Below the pieces are notes generated by a model. It was not told the origin of the DNA. It was given only the letters and a program-made list of their open reading frames with translations, and did no database searches. The translations under genes were made by a program, and so were the position numbers. Positions 13,101-28,100 of a stretch of DNA of 64,000 nucleotides are shown here, piece by piece. The DNA is from Colius striatus (lineage: Eukaryota > Chordata > Aves > Coliiformes > Coliidae). The first letter of the stretch is position 1. Each line of letters opens with the position of its first letter. The stretch is taken from NCBI RefSeq assembly GCF_028858725.1, contig NC_084761.1:25140501-25204500 (forward strand). The letters are read 5' to 3'.

Positions 13101-16100
13101 TTCCAGTATGCCAATTAACATACAAGAAGATCATAAAGCAGCGCTCACACTCTTGGGATTTTGTGAAGAACTTTATAGAACATATGGAAATAACATTAGC
13201 AGTATTTTCCCTGAATCATCTTCTAACTCATGGTCTACATCTCTTAAACACAAGCATTTCACAATGCATAATACGTGATTTATTGAAAGGGCTTGCCTTC
13301 CAAGGTGTGACTACCCTAGTCTTTGAAGAAATCAATCTGTTAAAGTTGCCTTACATCGAGTATCTAAGTGTTAAATAACTAGTCAGCTTTAAAAATATGG
13401 TCTATGCTTGTAGACTTACAAACTGATAAGGAAAGACAGATTTTGTTTTTTAAGGATTGTCAAGAAAAACCTTTTAGAAGTCTAAGTTCCAACCACATTT
13501 TAGTTTACAAACCTTGATATTTTAGACATTTCACTCCCATGAATGGTTTGAAGAACTGAAGCATCTCCCACTCGTTTCTTAATCCAGAGTTCATAGCCAA
13601 TTTTAGTGTATAAAAAAAGCATCAACATCAGTGGAAGAAGGAAGAGTATAACAAGAATAAAGGTTGTATAGATCTTCTGATAAATTGGACTGGTCCATTC
13701 TTCCAAGCAACAAACATACACTTTTTCATATAGGAAGTCATATTTAACCTGTAACAAGTATAAAGGAGATGAGTCACTACAGTCTTTACTCCAAAGTGTA
13801 AAAACAAATATTCAAATATTCCTTGCTCTTAACACAATAATCAAAATTCAACAGAGGGAATTTTCAAAGTGAGAAAATTCTTCCAACCACTAACTTCACA
13901 TCAAATATTGGGTTGATCTAAGTAAACAGAGAGGTCAGGAGATACTGATTTGAAATCCTCCTCAAAACCTTTTAAAAACACAGCGTTTCAAAGGAAACCT
14001 TGCAAGTAAAGATGAGTGTAGAGAAACCTCACATATTAGTCACTTTTTAAAAAAAGATTTGTTAATGTTTAGGCTCACCAACAGCAGATTGACAAGACTT
14101 TTTTTTTTCTTCTCCAAAATGGGCAGCTAATTACATTTTAAAGTAGGTACAGTTCTTCCAAGCCTCAGGGAGCACTACATCATCCTAAAAGCCCTACATT
14201 GCCATGTGTCAGTATCCCTATAAACTAAAAGGAGGCCACAGTGGAAGTCATCAGTTTAATTACTGGTCTTAGACAAATAGACATGTCTAGTCCATGCTGG
14301 TAGTCCTTCCAGTGCAAGCAAGTCCTAATCCTTAGCTTTCCTTATGCTGGCACAGAGAACAAAAGCTCCACTTGTTTTATCCTACTTGTATTGCTTAGGA
14401 GGGTGTTCCATTTAATTGCTAAAGGTACAAAAAGATCCAGCAAGGATCAAGTTTGAACTGGAAATTTCCATTTCACCTAACATACCTCAAGCCGTTGCAC
14501 GTGCCACATAGGTGAACCAACAGTAAGTGCCAGCAGCCAGACTACGCCTGTAAACAAATACATTATTTAATAGTTTGTACAACAGGTAGCATAAGTTTTG
14601 GTATGAACAGTTTAACAATTTCATCATTAAAGTCAGGCAAAATAGATAATTTAAATAAAGAACAAAAGTTTTCTGTATGAGGCACACATCAGTCAATGTG
14701 CATAATCAATAACAACATGCTCTTTTGTTATCAATTTTCTTTCTCTCAAATTATCTTAATTTATTGCTATTCACAGAATCTTAAGGATTGGAAGGGATCT
14801 CAAGAGATCATCTAGTCCAATCCCCCTGCCAGAGCACAGTCATCTACAGTAGATCACTCAGGAACTTGTCCAGGTGGGTTTTGAATGTCTCTAGAGGAGA
14901 CTCACCAACCCATCTGGGCAGCCCATTCCAGTGCTCCATCACCCTCACAGCGAAGAAGTTTTTCCTCATGTTTCTTTGGAACCTCTTACATTCCAGCTTA
15001 TACCCATTCCCCCTTGTCCTATCGTTGGATATCATTGAGAAGATCCTGGCTCCATCCTCCTGACACCCATCCTTTATGTACTTGTAAACATTAATGTGAT
15101 CACCTCTCAGTCTCCTCCAAGCTGAAGAGCCCCAGCTACTTCAGCCTTTCATCAGAAGGCAGATGCTCCACTCCATCATCTCCCCAGCAGCTCCCAGTCC
15201 TTCTTGAACTGAGGGGCCCAGAACTGGACACAAGATTCCAGATGTGGTCTCACAAGGGCAGAGTTAGAGGGGGAGGAGAATCTCTCTTGACCTACTGCCT
15301 GCACACCTTCTAGCACACCCCAGGATGCCATTGGCCTTCTCGGCCATGAGAGCACATTGCTGGGTCACGCTCATCCTGCTGTCCACCTATTCAAGTGTAA
15401 AGGCAATTTACTTTGCTTGAGGAGCATGACGTATATTCTCTTTGTTTACAATGGAAGGACCACTTACAGCTGTGACTGCTTTAGTAATGCTTGTACATTT
15501 TGAACTCTTTTTTTTTTTTAAAGGAAGATTGCCAAAGGTTTATCAAAGTCTTAAAGAAAGTCTCTAACTTCAGATTCTAAGTTTATTTTCAGGAATTACT
15601 ATACACATAGGCACTATCCTTGAGATATTTATAAACATTACCAGACTTCTTGTTATTCTACCTTTGAATCACTCATCGTATCAGTGCCTTCTGTTCTGTC
15701 ATGCCATCTACACCAGCTACATTGAATATTATTTCTCTCTATATATATAGCTACTGGAGATGCCTCAAATCTTACCAAGCATCGTGAAAGCTCTTTTATT
15801 GGTATACTGCCACTTCATTTTTAGTGGATGCACAATTCCTTGGTGTCTTTCCACAGCAATGCAGGTCATTGTAAGAATCTCCGTTACAATAGCAGTGGAC
15901 TGAACAAATGGTACCATCTTGCAAGCGAAGGCACCTGCAATAGTCAGAAAGTAAGAGATGTAACTGTTTCAGTTCATGAAAAAGCTGTTAATACCAGACT
16001 TTACTAAAGTGCTACTGTGTAAAAAGAACAGACTAGTATTCTTTGATTTATTTTAACAGCTGAACTACTAAGTCATCTATTTAAGCTGTTTGTCAAACAG

Positions 16101-19100
16101 CTTTCAACAGTCACTCTTCCATCATGCAAACATCTGCAAAATCAAGACTTCTGAGGACACGTGTGTTTGCTCTGTATCAGCCTGACACTCCTATTTCACT
16201 TTTGAACAGTCTTCCATTGTCTGTTTTCAAATATATCACGTTACAGGGATATTTATTATCTTTTTATCTTTGCGGATTACTCTCCAGTTTTATGAAGGTC
16301 TTAATGTCATATTTAAACACTTACCTCTTCTGCTATGGCAAATATATTCCTTTGGGTCATTTAAATACCACTCTATTTGTACACTTTCACGCTTAATGCA
16401 TCATTCTGCCAAGCAAGAGTCCTCCAAGAGGTGTAACCTAAGCAGAAAAATCCAACCTCATCATCTTTCCACTCTCCAAGTCTCACTTCTTTACTGCTTA
16501 TGCTAATGGCACTGTGTAAATGATATGCAATGCCCTACCGCCATTTTTGTAGTTGTATAGGTTCCCACTTATGCACAGCAAGCCCAGATCTTCAGATTTC
16601 GTTGCTGCTATAGCTTCCCAAAAGTACCTATTCAATTCTTAATGAACTACTCATTCTCCATTACTCATCCTCAAATCCCAACCATCTTATTAAATGGTCA
16701 TAAATTATTCTCTCAAAAATCTTCTGTCAGCCCCTCTCCCAACCTACTTCTCATTCACTCATTTCCTGATCATATTTCTCCTCCCAAGATCATTTCACAT
16801 GTCTGCATTCTCATAATTTCTTACTTACTGTGATGGTTTTGTATGAAGCTGCTTGTGCTTGATAACAGGCAGGGGAGCTGCAGTGCTGCCCTTGTAAATA
16901 GTTCACAAAACTTTCCCCAGCTCTAAGTTGGACTCAATTCCAGCCTGACCAATCTGATGCCTCTACCATCACTATTTAAGAATAGAAATCTGTAGTGTTT
17001 AGGAGGAAGTAGAAGGGTGCAACAAGATGGAGGCAACCACATGGACCCTGCAGTTATCAAGGGAGGACAAAAGGAGGTGTGCCATACTGGAGAACCCCCT
17101 GCAGTCCATGGCAAGAGAGCAGCTGACTCCTGCGACCCACACAGGGCAATGGCAGGACTGGTAGTTGCCAGCACCTCTGGGAGGACCCCATGCCAGAGGG
17201 GGTGAATGTTGCAGACCCTGTGCAGAAGGCAGAAAGGAACTGCAGCCCCTGGGATGAACACAAGTTAGAGCAGTTGTGTACAGCTGCCCAACATGTGAGA
17301 GACTCTGCACTGGAGCAGGGGAGGGACTCTTCTCCCTGGAAATGAGACAAGCAGCAGGAGCGATTGGAAATGGACTGACTGCATCTTCCATTCCCTGCCC
17401 CCCTGCACTTGGGGACCAGGAGGTAAAGATACCAGGATCAGGTGCCTCAGCCCAGGAAGAGAGAAGGGGTAAGGGAAAGGGATCTTAAAGGATTGGTCAT
17501 ATCCTCCATCATCCTATACAATATTGCTTTTGGTTGGGTGGCAGATAAAATAGTCTCATTTTCTCCCCAAAGTTAGATAGTCTCACATTAGTGGTGAGCC
17601 CTCCCTGTCCTTAGGGAGTTCCAAAGGCCCTTGGTTACTTTTCTCTTTCCCATCCTGCCGGGAGAGGGAGGAGTGAGCAAGTTGCTGCTTGTGGTTCACC
17701 ACAACATTTTCTAACAGTTCAATATTACCTATTAATTTCAGCAATATCTGTATTTATTTCCCTTACTTATTACCCAGATATAATCCATAAATTCAAAACA
17801 GCCAAAGGAATATCTGATCTAATTCTAAGTGAAGCTTTAAGATGCTACAGACACCTTAAGCAATAAACATGTAGAAAATGGAATGAAAACAAACAAGAAA
17901 CTATCAAAACATAATCCTATCCTCCATGAAAGGAATAAGGAGCAGGGAAACTTCTGTCTGCTAGGTCAAGCTAAAAGCCACTGTAGCTTACAAGAAGAAA
18001 CTGGTTTGCTACCAGTCTCATCAATTTTAGCTGCCCAAAAAAAAAAAAACTTCTGTCTCCAAAAAGGGAAGGAAGAACACAAGGAGCACAGCAAGGAAGT
18101 CAAGTTTCTTTCAAGTACATAATCACCACCAGTACCATGAATGTGCACAGAGATCTGGATTAGAATAAAAATATACTAAGCAGCCCCATTTCAAGGTATG
18201 TCAATGAAGCCGTAAGATCAGTAGGAACCATCTGGAAGATGATGCACTGGGCTGCATGTCTGTTTCTGACCTAGCATTTTTCCAAGGTATCAGAAAGAGT
18301 AAGACAAGATATCGTGTATCAATTGCAACTTATACAATAAAATTCCCACCACTTCTTCCTTGGCTTCAGTAAGAACAAAGTAAAACTATTATGAGACACA
18401 GCCAATATTTTACTAACTCAGCCTCCCATCAGTTTTTCAAGACACCCAGTACTGTAGGCACTACACACAAAAGCACCAGATCTACTGAGGCAAATTTATA
18501 GTCCTTCAAATTTCCATAGTGAGATGACAAGCAGCAAGCTCAAATTCTACCTTGCTTGTACATGGCAAACGGTGAATACAACCTAAGAGGCAGCTATGGT
18601 ACACTATTTCTGTCCACTCCTGAAATACAGCTTACCATCACTGCCAATGAAATAAGGAATAAACTAATACCAATATAGCATTAAGAAGCAGACATTCCTT
18701 TATTGCACCGCTAGATGCGTGCGGGATCGCATCACCTAACATCCAGGCTGTACATTTCATCAGTTTAAGCTTATGTTACCCTCTTGCACATATACACTTC
18801 AAATTTCCCTGAACAGCTTACACATAGTCATGCTATTTCATAGGAATCTGCCTCTTTACACATTAGGTCAGTGGTCATAGTGGTCTCTCAAGACCCTTGA
18901 TAGTTGCTTTTCAGTTGTCCTCTTGGTGAACTTCAAAGTTTAATGCCTTCAATGGTCCACCACTTGGCAGTTATACTCCAGTGTTTATCTTGTCACCTTG
19001 AAATCTGTTTTCCTGGCGCCTCCTGGGATGTGGTAATTTCTGTTGCTTTGTTCTCATTTAAGGTTACAAAACATTTTGTTCTGAAACATCATGAGTCTTA

Positions 19101-22100
19101 ACCTTCACATAGTTAGTTTTGTCTTTACAATTGCAATAGCATAAACAATCTTCAGCCAAATCCAAAACCTACTCATTTGAGCCAAAAGGAGAATTTTCAC
19201 TATTGACTTCAAGTTTTTTTTCTTTGGTGAGTTAGAAGTGATTCCTGGTACAGATAACATGAAAATAAAAGCAAAGTTTGTACATGAAAGAAACATTTAA
19301 GTTCCTGTTTCACAAAAGAAATGAGTTAAAGTTTAAGGGATGGAGCTATGGCAAAATAAACACTTCTTACTTTCTAACTTTCACCATAGGCTGTTTCTTA
19401 CAGTTTGAAAAATGTCAGAGTTAAGTCCACTTAAACTATGTTCCATTATAGAGGTTTTCCTGTAATGTACTATTCCGTCACTGAAGTCACAGCATTCCAG
19501 GGTATTTCTAGGTAGCAAAGAAGCACCACTATTATTTAATTACCAAAATGACAGTGACTTTCACTGAAGTTACATGCATCTGGTGGAATTTCCAGCTTGT
19601 GCCTAACTATTCAAGGAGCAAACAATACCCGAGTAACTCCAAAACTCCAAGATGTTCATTGCCTTTCTTCTAATTTTCTTCCCAATAACTACAGTGTCAG
19701 AGCACAGACTACCACTATGACTTTACAGGAATCCCCAGGAGAAAGGTCTGTAGAAATTCCTCGTTTCATTTCATTGAAGATGAACAAAAAGTGACCACTG
19801 TCACTATTTAAAAGGTGGTAAAAGGAAGAGCCTACATAATGCCTACAGACTGATCTTAATGAGCTGAATGAGGAGTGATATCAAGCACTTCCAGAAATGT
19901 GAAGGATGTTTTTCATTAGACAGTCAGCTGAAACAGAAACACTCACTGTAAGGCACATGGCACACAGTTCCTTGGTAGATTTGATGACCAAAGCAAAAGT
20001 CATATGCATTTTTACAAGCAAGAAATAATATTAAATATTCAAAAGGAGAGCAGCTAAAAACTCCTCAAAAAGCCTCTATATCAACAGTAAAAACAGAACA
20101 GTGTTTCAGCCTCCCTGAAGTTTCTTATGCCAACCAGCCCAGAGACTCTATCAATTTGTATTAACATTACCATATCACTTTAGGGCTCTCTTGCTTGGCC
20201 TGAATTGTTGCTTGCTATACAAACCCTTCCTGTCTTCTGAAATCTTGAAATACTAGTGTTAAGAATGCAAAACTTCATTGAAGTTAAATGACTGTTTTGC
20301 AAGGAAGTAAACTCCCATTTGCACAAGTGTTTCAAATTAATACGTTTTTGGGGAAAAAAAAAATCTGGTGTTTAGAATGTCATGGCCAAATGAAAAGTTA
20401 TCAACTTCAATGGAAATCTGAGGCAAGTAGATCTGAGATCCAGCACCATCATCCTTAACATTTTAACAGGATTCAGTCCTGAGACACCAAGGGTCATTGA
20501 ACTTGACAGAATAGATAATGTTTTCCACGTGAATCACATTCTTAGTTTTCAAAACTTCCATCATTTAGAAATATATACCAGTTATTCCAGACTGCTTAGA
20601 AAATTACTAAAGACTTTCTCTAAGTCTTCTAACACTGTATATTATATATCCTATGCATTCAAACTACAGACACTATTACCAGCTTTTGTACATACAGAAA
20701 ATGGGAATCATATTCACATCTTCAGAGGCGCTTTATAGAAGTCCAACTGTCATTTTATTCTTTGGGATTTAGCTGACTAATATCCAAAGTGGGGGTTCTA
20801 TTGTCCTGTTCCTTAAGGTAGCTACAGGTTCTCAGCACTACCTTGACAAGTTGTCTTGGTCAATGTTGTCAGACACAGAAGATAATTTGAAAAATATAAA
20901 ACACTGCTTGGAAACAAACCCCAGAGGTCTCTAATCTGACCTTGTGGCTCCCAGCAGGACCAGCAATCTAGCCAGATCAAAAGCCAGACACAGCCCAGAT
21001 GATTCAGTTTTGTAACATTTCCAGCACAGCCTTCCATGGAACCGCTTCTTCCTCTGCTTGGCTGTCCTTACATGGAAAACGATTTTCCTCACATCCTCTC
21101 TGACTGTCTTGTTTCAGTTGAAGTCCTTTGCATTTTATCCTCCTGTCGCATACTGCTGTGAAGACCCTGGGTTTATCTCTTCAGTAACCTCCCTGCATGC
21201 ACTGCAAAATGTTGCTAATCTCTCACAAAACTGTCCCTTCTCTAGACTCTACAAAGCTCCATTCTCTCAGGTTTTCCACCCATACAGGGCAGCTGCTTCC
21301 ACCTCTGACATCTGAGTGGCCCCCTGCTGAACTCATACCAGATTATCAAAATCTTTCTTGTACTGTGGGCCCAAAATTGAATGCTGTATTCGGGACACTA
21401 AACACAATCTGGCTTATGAACTAGATTTAACAGGTGAAGTAAGTTTTACAAGATCTAAGCCTTCCCAAAACACAAATGGTGAGTCTCTTCCTCCATCCCT
21501 TTAATTGCTTGCATGCTGCTATCAATGAACAAGTGTCATGGTTTAGGAAGGAGCATCTTTTGCTTGGTAACAGGGGCGGGGGCTTGCAGTGAAGACCCAG
21601 TACAGAGTTTTTGGACTCTCCCCTGGCTCCCATGGCAGGACTGAGAGCCACCAGCAGCCCCGTGAGTGCACCCTGACTGGCAAGAGACTGTGTGAGGAGG
21701 CGGCCATGGTGCAGGCCGTGCTGGAGAGCCTGTGCCCTGCAGAGCAGACCCACATGAGAGGCAGGAGGAGGAGCTGCAGCCTTTGGGATAAATGCACATC
21801 AGAGCAGCCTGTGCAGGGCTGCCATGTGGGTGAGGTACCCCATGGGCTTGCAGGGAGGACTGATGGGGAGCCCACCTGCCCTGAGGAGAGACAAAGGGCA
21901 GAAGCCATCAGGAATAGACTGACTCAAACTCCCACTCCCTGCCCCCCTGGGCCATTTAGGGAGGGAGGAGGTAAAACCACCAGGATCAGGGCTAAAAGGG
22001 GAAGGGTGGGGAGAAGGTGGTCTTAAAGGGCTGGTCAGACTCTTCATCATTGTACCCGTCTGTGTTGTTTTATGTTTGTTATGTTTTGGGGTTTTATGGT

Positions 22101-25100
22101 TTTGCTTTAGTTGGTGTTGCATTAAATTCTTTTCTGTTTTCTTCCCCAAGCTGAGTAGCCTGGTCTGTTTTGTCCTGAACAGCAATTAAGCTCTCCCTGC
22201 CCTTTGGCAATCCTCAGATCTTTGGTACTTTTGTCTCTTGATGGGCCTAAACCAGGACAACAATGGGAGTGTAGAAAAAGAGTGCCTCAGATTTTGTCTC
22301 TTTAGCCTCAAGCAGAAAGTCTTACCATTAGGGCCTCATCTTCCGACCTCTCACTGGAATGGACCATCTCACAAAAATACTTATGGATTTTCACAGAGAG
22401 AGATTTTTTAAAAGCACAATACCTGCAAACTTGGATATTCACTATTAGGGAAACAGGTGCTGAGATCTAGCTAGTCCCTGATCCAGTAATGCATGCACGT
22501 TTCACTTCATATTTAAGCCATTTGTGTTAAACAAGCATCACCTGCGGCACAAGGAAACTGATGTAACCCCATTCCAAAGTGACTGTTAGTTGCAAGTTCC
22601 TTCTGGAAAAACTGAGAGAAAAGGCCAACTTTTACTATAAGCAACACATGTTAAGTTTTGGGGGGGAAAAAAAACCATCATAACAAAGTATGCTACTACA
22701 TCATAGTTTAAACAGTGAAATTAAAATAAGACTGAGACAGCCAACAAACCATCTGTGTAACACACTGTGATACATCAAAACCACATAAAGCTAGTTTTCA
22801 CATTTGTGTTCAGAGAGTAGCCACAGAGTAACAGAAGCTTTCAAAGGAAACTAGTATTAAGCCTTTTTTCTAATCAAGCTGACACAAGTGTTGCTGTTTA
22901 GAGCACAGCTTGTAGATAATATGGTTTAACAGCTAGTATTATTCAAATCTTCTTTCTATTCACTAACACGACTGCTAGATATTTTAGTTACTTGTATCAG
23001 GTATTATGCCCTTGTCATGATACATTCACCTGTAATAAATCAGCATTGTACTAGGAATACAAGTGAAGTTCTGTATCTCCCAATCAATATGAAAATCAGA
23101 TTGTTTGTGCTTTCTACATTCATTATAAAGGCACTTGAAAGGCTTTATTATTTATTGTTAACAATATATCCTTTTAAATCCTAAAGAGGAAAATTTGTGA
23201 AAAAGTAATATATAGAATTAGAGAATTTAGACAAGATTGTTTAAATTTCACTCCTGATAGTGGTTTTGGAGTCATTACGCTAATCAACATTTGCATAAAG
23301 GAAGCATTTGTCAAAGACATCCCTTTATTTTAACAGAGGAAAGAAGAGAATGTGAAGTCTTTTCTGGATCTATATACTCTGAGAAATCAAAGAAGTTTTC
23401 AAAAAAAATTTTAGAAACAATGTTTAAAAGTTCTCTCAAGACAGACCAACCATCAATACAAACCTACAGATGTTATCAAGTAAACAACACTCCAAACTGT
23501 AATAAACAGATTAGAAGAGGCAAGCAGTTGGTGACATGGAAGAAAGCTATTAGAAATACCTTTCAAAAGTGAAAAACAGAATTAAAAAGCAGGGAAGAAT
23601 GAACTCTTCTTCAAACCTATGAAGAAAAAAGAAGAAAGAAAAGACAAGATATACTTGCTTCACATCAATAATCTGACTGATACAACTTAGAAAAGTATAT
23701 TCACTGCAGATAACTTCTGAAAACAATGCTGTCCTCCTGCACTTCAGCTACACTGCAGGTTCTATTCAATAACTTCACTAACTGTTAAAATACAATCCTT
23801 TTTCTAGAAAAATAGCTATGAAGGGCAGATTCCAAATAACATTAAAATTCATACAAACCTATGTTTCTTAGCTGCTGTTAAATGATTAATTGCTAAAGAC
23901 AACTTCAGTGTCAAGTGAAAGAATTTAAGAGAGGCTTGATCGTTCACTTTTTCTCTAAGCTGTCCATCTCATTCTCATTACTAATTCTTTATCTTAAACC
24001 TCTATAGCCTTCAAATCATTGAAAATGAACCAAAAACATTATCCACCTCCTCTTCCAATGAAGGTAAGTACAATGAAAACAGGTGAAAAAAGGAGGTAGT
24101 ATATACAGTTCAAGAGACATCTAACAGCTACAGCTGACCTGACTCATCCTTGCACTCCCAGTCACAGTCACACTCTTGCAGAATATAAGTCAGTCTACAT
24201 GGACTACTCTGTTTCCCTATGTATCACTGTTAACAAAATAGAAATTTCAAAATAGAAATTCCTCTTCTAATGCCTGCTTATTTGCACCCCATCCTTGAGT
24301 TAACCACCTGCCTTCAGAACAAAATTAATTTCTCTTGACCCTAAATCAGAATTAGGACATCCAGGACTAATGAAATCACGGACTTACTAACTCTTGAAAA
24401 CAACATTTAGTTTGATCCATAGAAAAAGGCTGGTTAGATCTTCACTTAAACTGAAGTTTAAATCCTTTAGCCTGACTCCACAATTTGTGTGGACACCAGC
24501 TACCTGAAGTCATTAATGAATATTAAACAAGTCAACTCTAGAGAGACAGAGTCTAGGCGTAAAGGCTGCTACCTTCTACTTACCAATGCAAAACACACAG
24601 CTAGACTTACTCCAGGTCTTGGAGACATGTGCAACATTTTTTTTTACTATACTGAACAAAATACATAACACCTACATAATGCCTCCAAATGCATATATAA
24701 CACATCTCCAGTACTTTAAACATCGAGATAATCCCAGTGCTGAAGGCTTCTTGTGCTAAAACTAGGCACTGGGAAAACTTTAGTGTCTCTCAAATTCTGA
24801 TTCAACTTTTTTTTTGCCTGAGGCTACCCGGAATCTCTCAGAACACTACTTTGCTGCTATCCTTTTCAAGTAGTTCAAGTCCTTTTTCAAGTAGTTTTAG
24901 GCTTCTAATATGCCTAGACAAATATTTTTCAAAGACTATTTGAAGGCTGCTTAAAAATATTTTTGCACTTGTAAACACTTGCTGAAAAAGTATCTCCTTT
25001 CTCGCTTGGTCATTTTTCACTTACATCCCCTCAGTACAGAAACATGTTACTTTTTTTTAGTATTTAAAGAATAACAATACTTAACTTCAATATGTGTCAT

Positions 25101-28100
25101 AATGCTTCACTTTCTACAGGATAAGGCTTTCAGCAAATGCTTGGAATACATTGGTAATAAAGACCTGATTGCAGTATTTAATACTTACTATTTTCAATTT
25201 GGAAAGAAAATCATTTGCAGAGGAATACTGGGAATGAGAATAATGAATTATTTTTCTTTTTTGAGAAGCTGAGAGATTCCCAAAAGTATTTCCTATGCAC
25301 TGCTAAGAGATGCATAGATTATTCTAGCAAATATTAGTTTTCCCCAAAGAGAACACATTCAGAAGGTTGTAAATATAAATGGTATTCCTCTAAACAATTC
25401 TTTATGCCTTCATTATCAAATATTGCGCCTATAACTATGATTTAGCTGTTTCATCACCCATTTAAAAGATCCGTTTTTCTGTCATTAGAATAACAAAGGC
25501 AAAATCCTGAAAACATTCTCTGAATTGTTCCTTCCTCTGTCAAAATAAGGTCGACCAAGCCCTTGCTCTAAAATCTCTATCTCCAGCTCACTTGATGCAA
25601 GCAAGGTTTAAGTTCTCATATTTTTTAACTTCAGCAGAGAAAACAAGCCAGTCATCGTAATCCAGATAATATCCTTATGGATCCTCCATTATTGGGCAAT
25701 GTATTGTTTTCTATTGATTCTTGGATATATGGGCATTTTGCATTCTTAATAGTTTACCATCCCCACCACACAACTATCTCACGTTACCTATAGAGAATTA
25801 TGCATACATCTGCCCAGAAAAGGCAACAATGCAGCACCTGATAGTAGACTGTGGCAGTGTAGGCCTGTTTATGATAAACTACAGCAGATGAAAAAATGGT
25901 ACAGCATCAGTCCATGCAATTAGACCATGCACCTCAAACAGCTTCAGTTAGTAAACTGTAGGCAAAAAGAGTCCACACAATTTCCTCTGTCCTGCCATTT
26001 CTGAGTATGGACCATACACCTTGGGCTAGCTAACCAAGGCATCCCTCATTGTCCACTCTCCTTTCTCCTTCCCTTCAAGGCTCACATGCAGCTTCTCTGC
26101 CCATGGGTTTACAAAGCTGCTGAAATGGACAATGGACACCACAGCTTTCAAGTAAACTTGGATCAGCAACTTATTTCCAGATGCAGCAATTGGTGAGTAA
26201 AATCAAATTCAAACATTCAAAGATTACACACAGACGTGTAGCAAAGCTACTAATACACAAAATTACTGCAGTTAAGCTATCATCTGCACTTATAGTACAA
26301 ACAAGTAGTAAAGGTTGGGGGTTTTTGCAAGGATATAGTTTAGAGATCCAAATCTCTTTTCAAGATAGAGATTCAGTAACAGAGAGCAAAACAGGACATG
26401 GCAAACACATTCCTGATTCACTCAGTGCAAGGCACAGAATGCCAGGTATTTCTACCAAGAAAAAAAATGCAATAACCACTTCATATGAAACACTAACCAT
26501 CTATCTGCATCCTAAAACTCCCTTTATTTCTGTGCCCAATTAATGCAACAGCAAATATTTCATGTTTGTCATTGTGTTTAATATTTACACTAATTAATGA
26601 TATGCACAACTTGGACTAAGAAATTCCCTGTGTTGAATACATGAGTAGAATAAGCCTTTTTTAGTCAGCATTGTTTTCCTGCTTTGAAACAAAACACCCT
26701 GCTAATATATTACATAGATAAAAACCCTAAGCTTAAATGAGATATTCACCCTTTCTCAAACCACCTTCATAGATAATTTTACTCCTGCCTCAACTCATAA
26801 GCAAATATCCCAAAAAATCACAACACCAAGGCACAGTAATGAAGGGTAAGGCAAAATTTTACCAAGACAGAGATACAAAATTACCCAGCTCTTAAGAGAA
26901 GCAGATCAATCCCAAGACATAACCTCTAACACTGATGGAGACAAAGAGTGACTTGTGACCCTGACCTGATTTACAACAAGTCTAGACAACTTGAAATTAG
27001 AATGTTAAGATAAAAAGCTTTAAAACACGAGATTCAAATAACTGGATCTCTCATGTTCAGCTTTACCTATATATTAACCCTAATAGTACATAAGCAGTTT
27101 GAAAGTATCTGGAAACTCTTCAGTATCAAAGAACATTTCAGAAGCAAGTCAGAGTGAAGAAGTTTCTAATGTCTCATTGAAGAGCTTAGAGGTATTCAAG
27201 AACATCAGACGTATAAGGTGGACTGATTTCCATTTTAATCCCTCAGAATTGAAAGTTTATGCATTCTCACATAGGAAAATTGTAAGTAAGGTAATACATT
27301 TCTCCTCTGTCCTGGTTTAGGCCCATCAGGAAACAAAAGATCAGGATTAGCCTCAAGTTCCAAAGATCTGAGGATTGCCAAAGGGCAAGGAGAGCTTAAT
27401 TGCCACTTAAGGTACAGGACAAAACAGACCAGGCTGCTCAGCTTGTAGAAGAAAACAGAAAATAATTTAATACAACATCAACTAAAGCAAAACCACAAAA
27501 CCCCAAAATAGAACCAACATAAAACAACACAGAGTGGTACAATGATGAAGAGTCCAACCAGCCCTTTAAGACCACCTTGTCCCCATCTCTCCCTTTTTCC
27601 TGGTCTCAGAGCCCTGATCCTGTTGTTTTTACCTTCTCCCCCCATGAACAGCCCAGAGTGGAAGGGAGTGGGAGTTTCAGTCAGTCTATTCCTGATGGCT
27701 TCTGCCCTTTGTCTCTCCTCAGGGCAGGTGGGCTCAGCACCAGTCCTCCCTGGCTTGCAGAGGGGTCTCTGGTCTGGTGCTCCTCCTTCCTTCCTCCTTC
27801 TCTGACTGTGGGGTCTGTGTGGTGGCCTCCATCTTGTATCACTCTTATACCTCCAGCAAGCACTCCAAATTCCTGTCCCTAAATAGTGATCACAGAGGCG
27901 CCAGATTGGCCCAGCTGGGCTGGAGGCGTGTCTCAACCCAGGAGCCGGGGGAGAGTCCAAAAACTCTGTACTGGGTCTTCACTGCAACCTGCTCCCCCTG
28001 TTACCAAGCAAAAACAGCTCCTTGCTAAACCATGATATCGTCAAAAAATGTTTGTTAAAGAAAGCACCCTAAACATTCACCTGGGTAGAAGATGCCACTT

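Noticed and set aside
14844-15035. Short frame [11 protein letters not shown]... as a gene
   Set aside because: It is the end of CR1 ORF2 in a truncated copy, as are similar frames at 45697-45987 and 46842-47294.
16829-22259. Copies A and B as the two LTRs of one provirus (same strand, about 3.8 kb between them)
   Set aside because: They belong to different subfamilies, B has its own flanking near-duplication (ACAAG/ACAAT), A's 5' flank does not match B's 3' flank, and nothing like gag or pol lies between them.
26181-26543. 120-codon frame in QRFPR intron 1 as a nested gene
   Set aside because: It has no family features or promoter context and is within chance length for AT-rich intron DNA.
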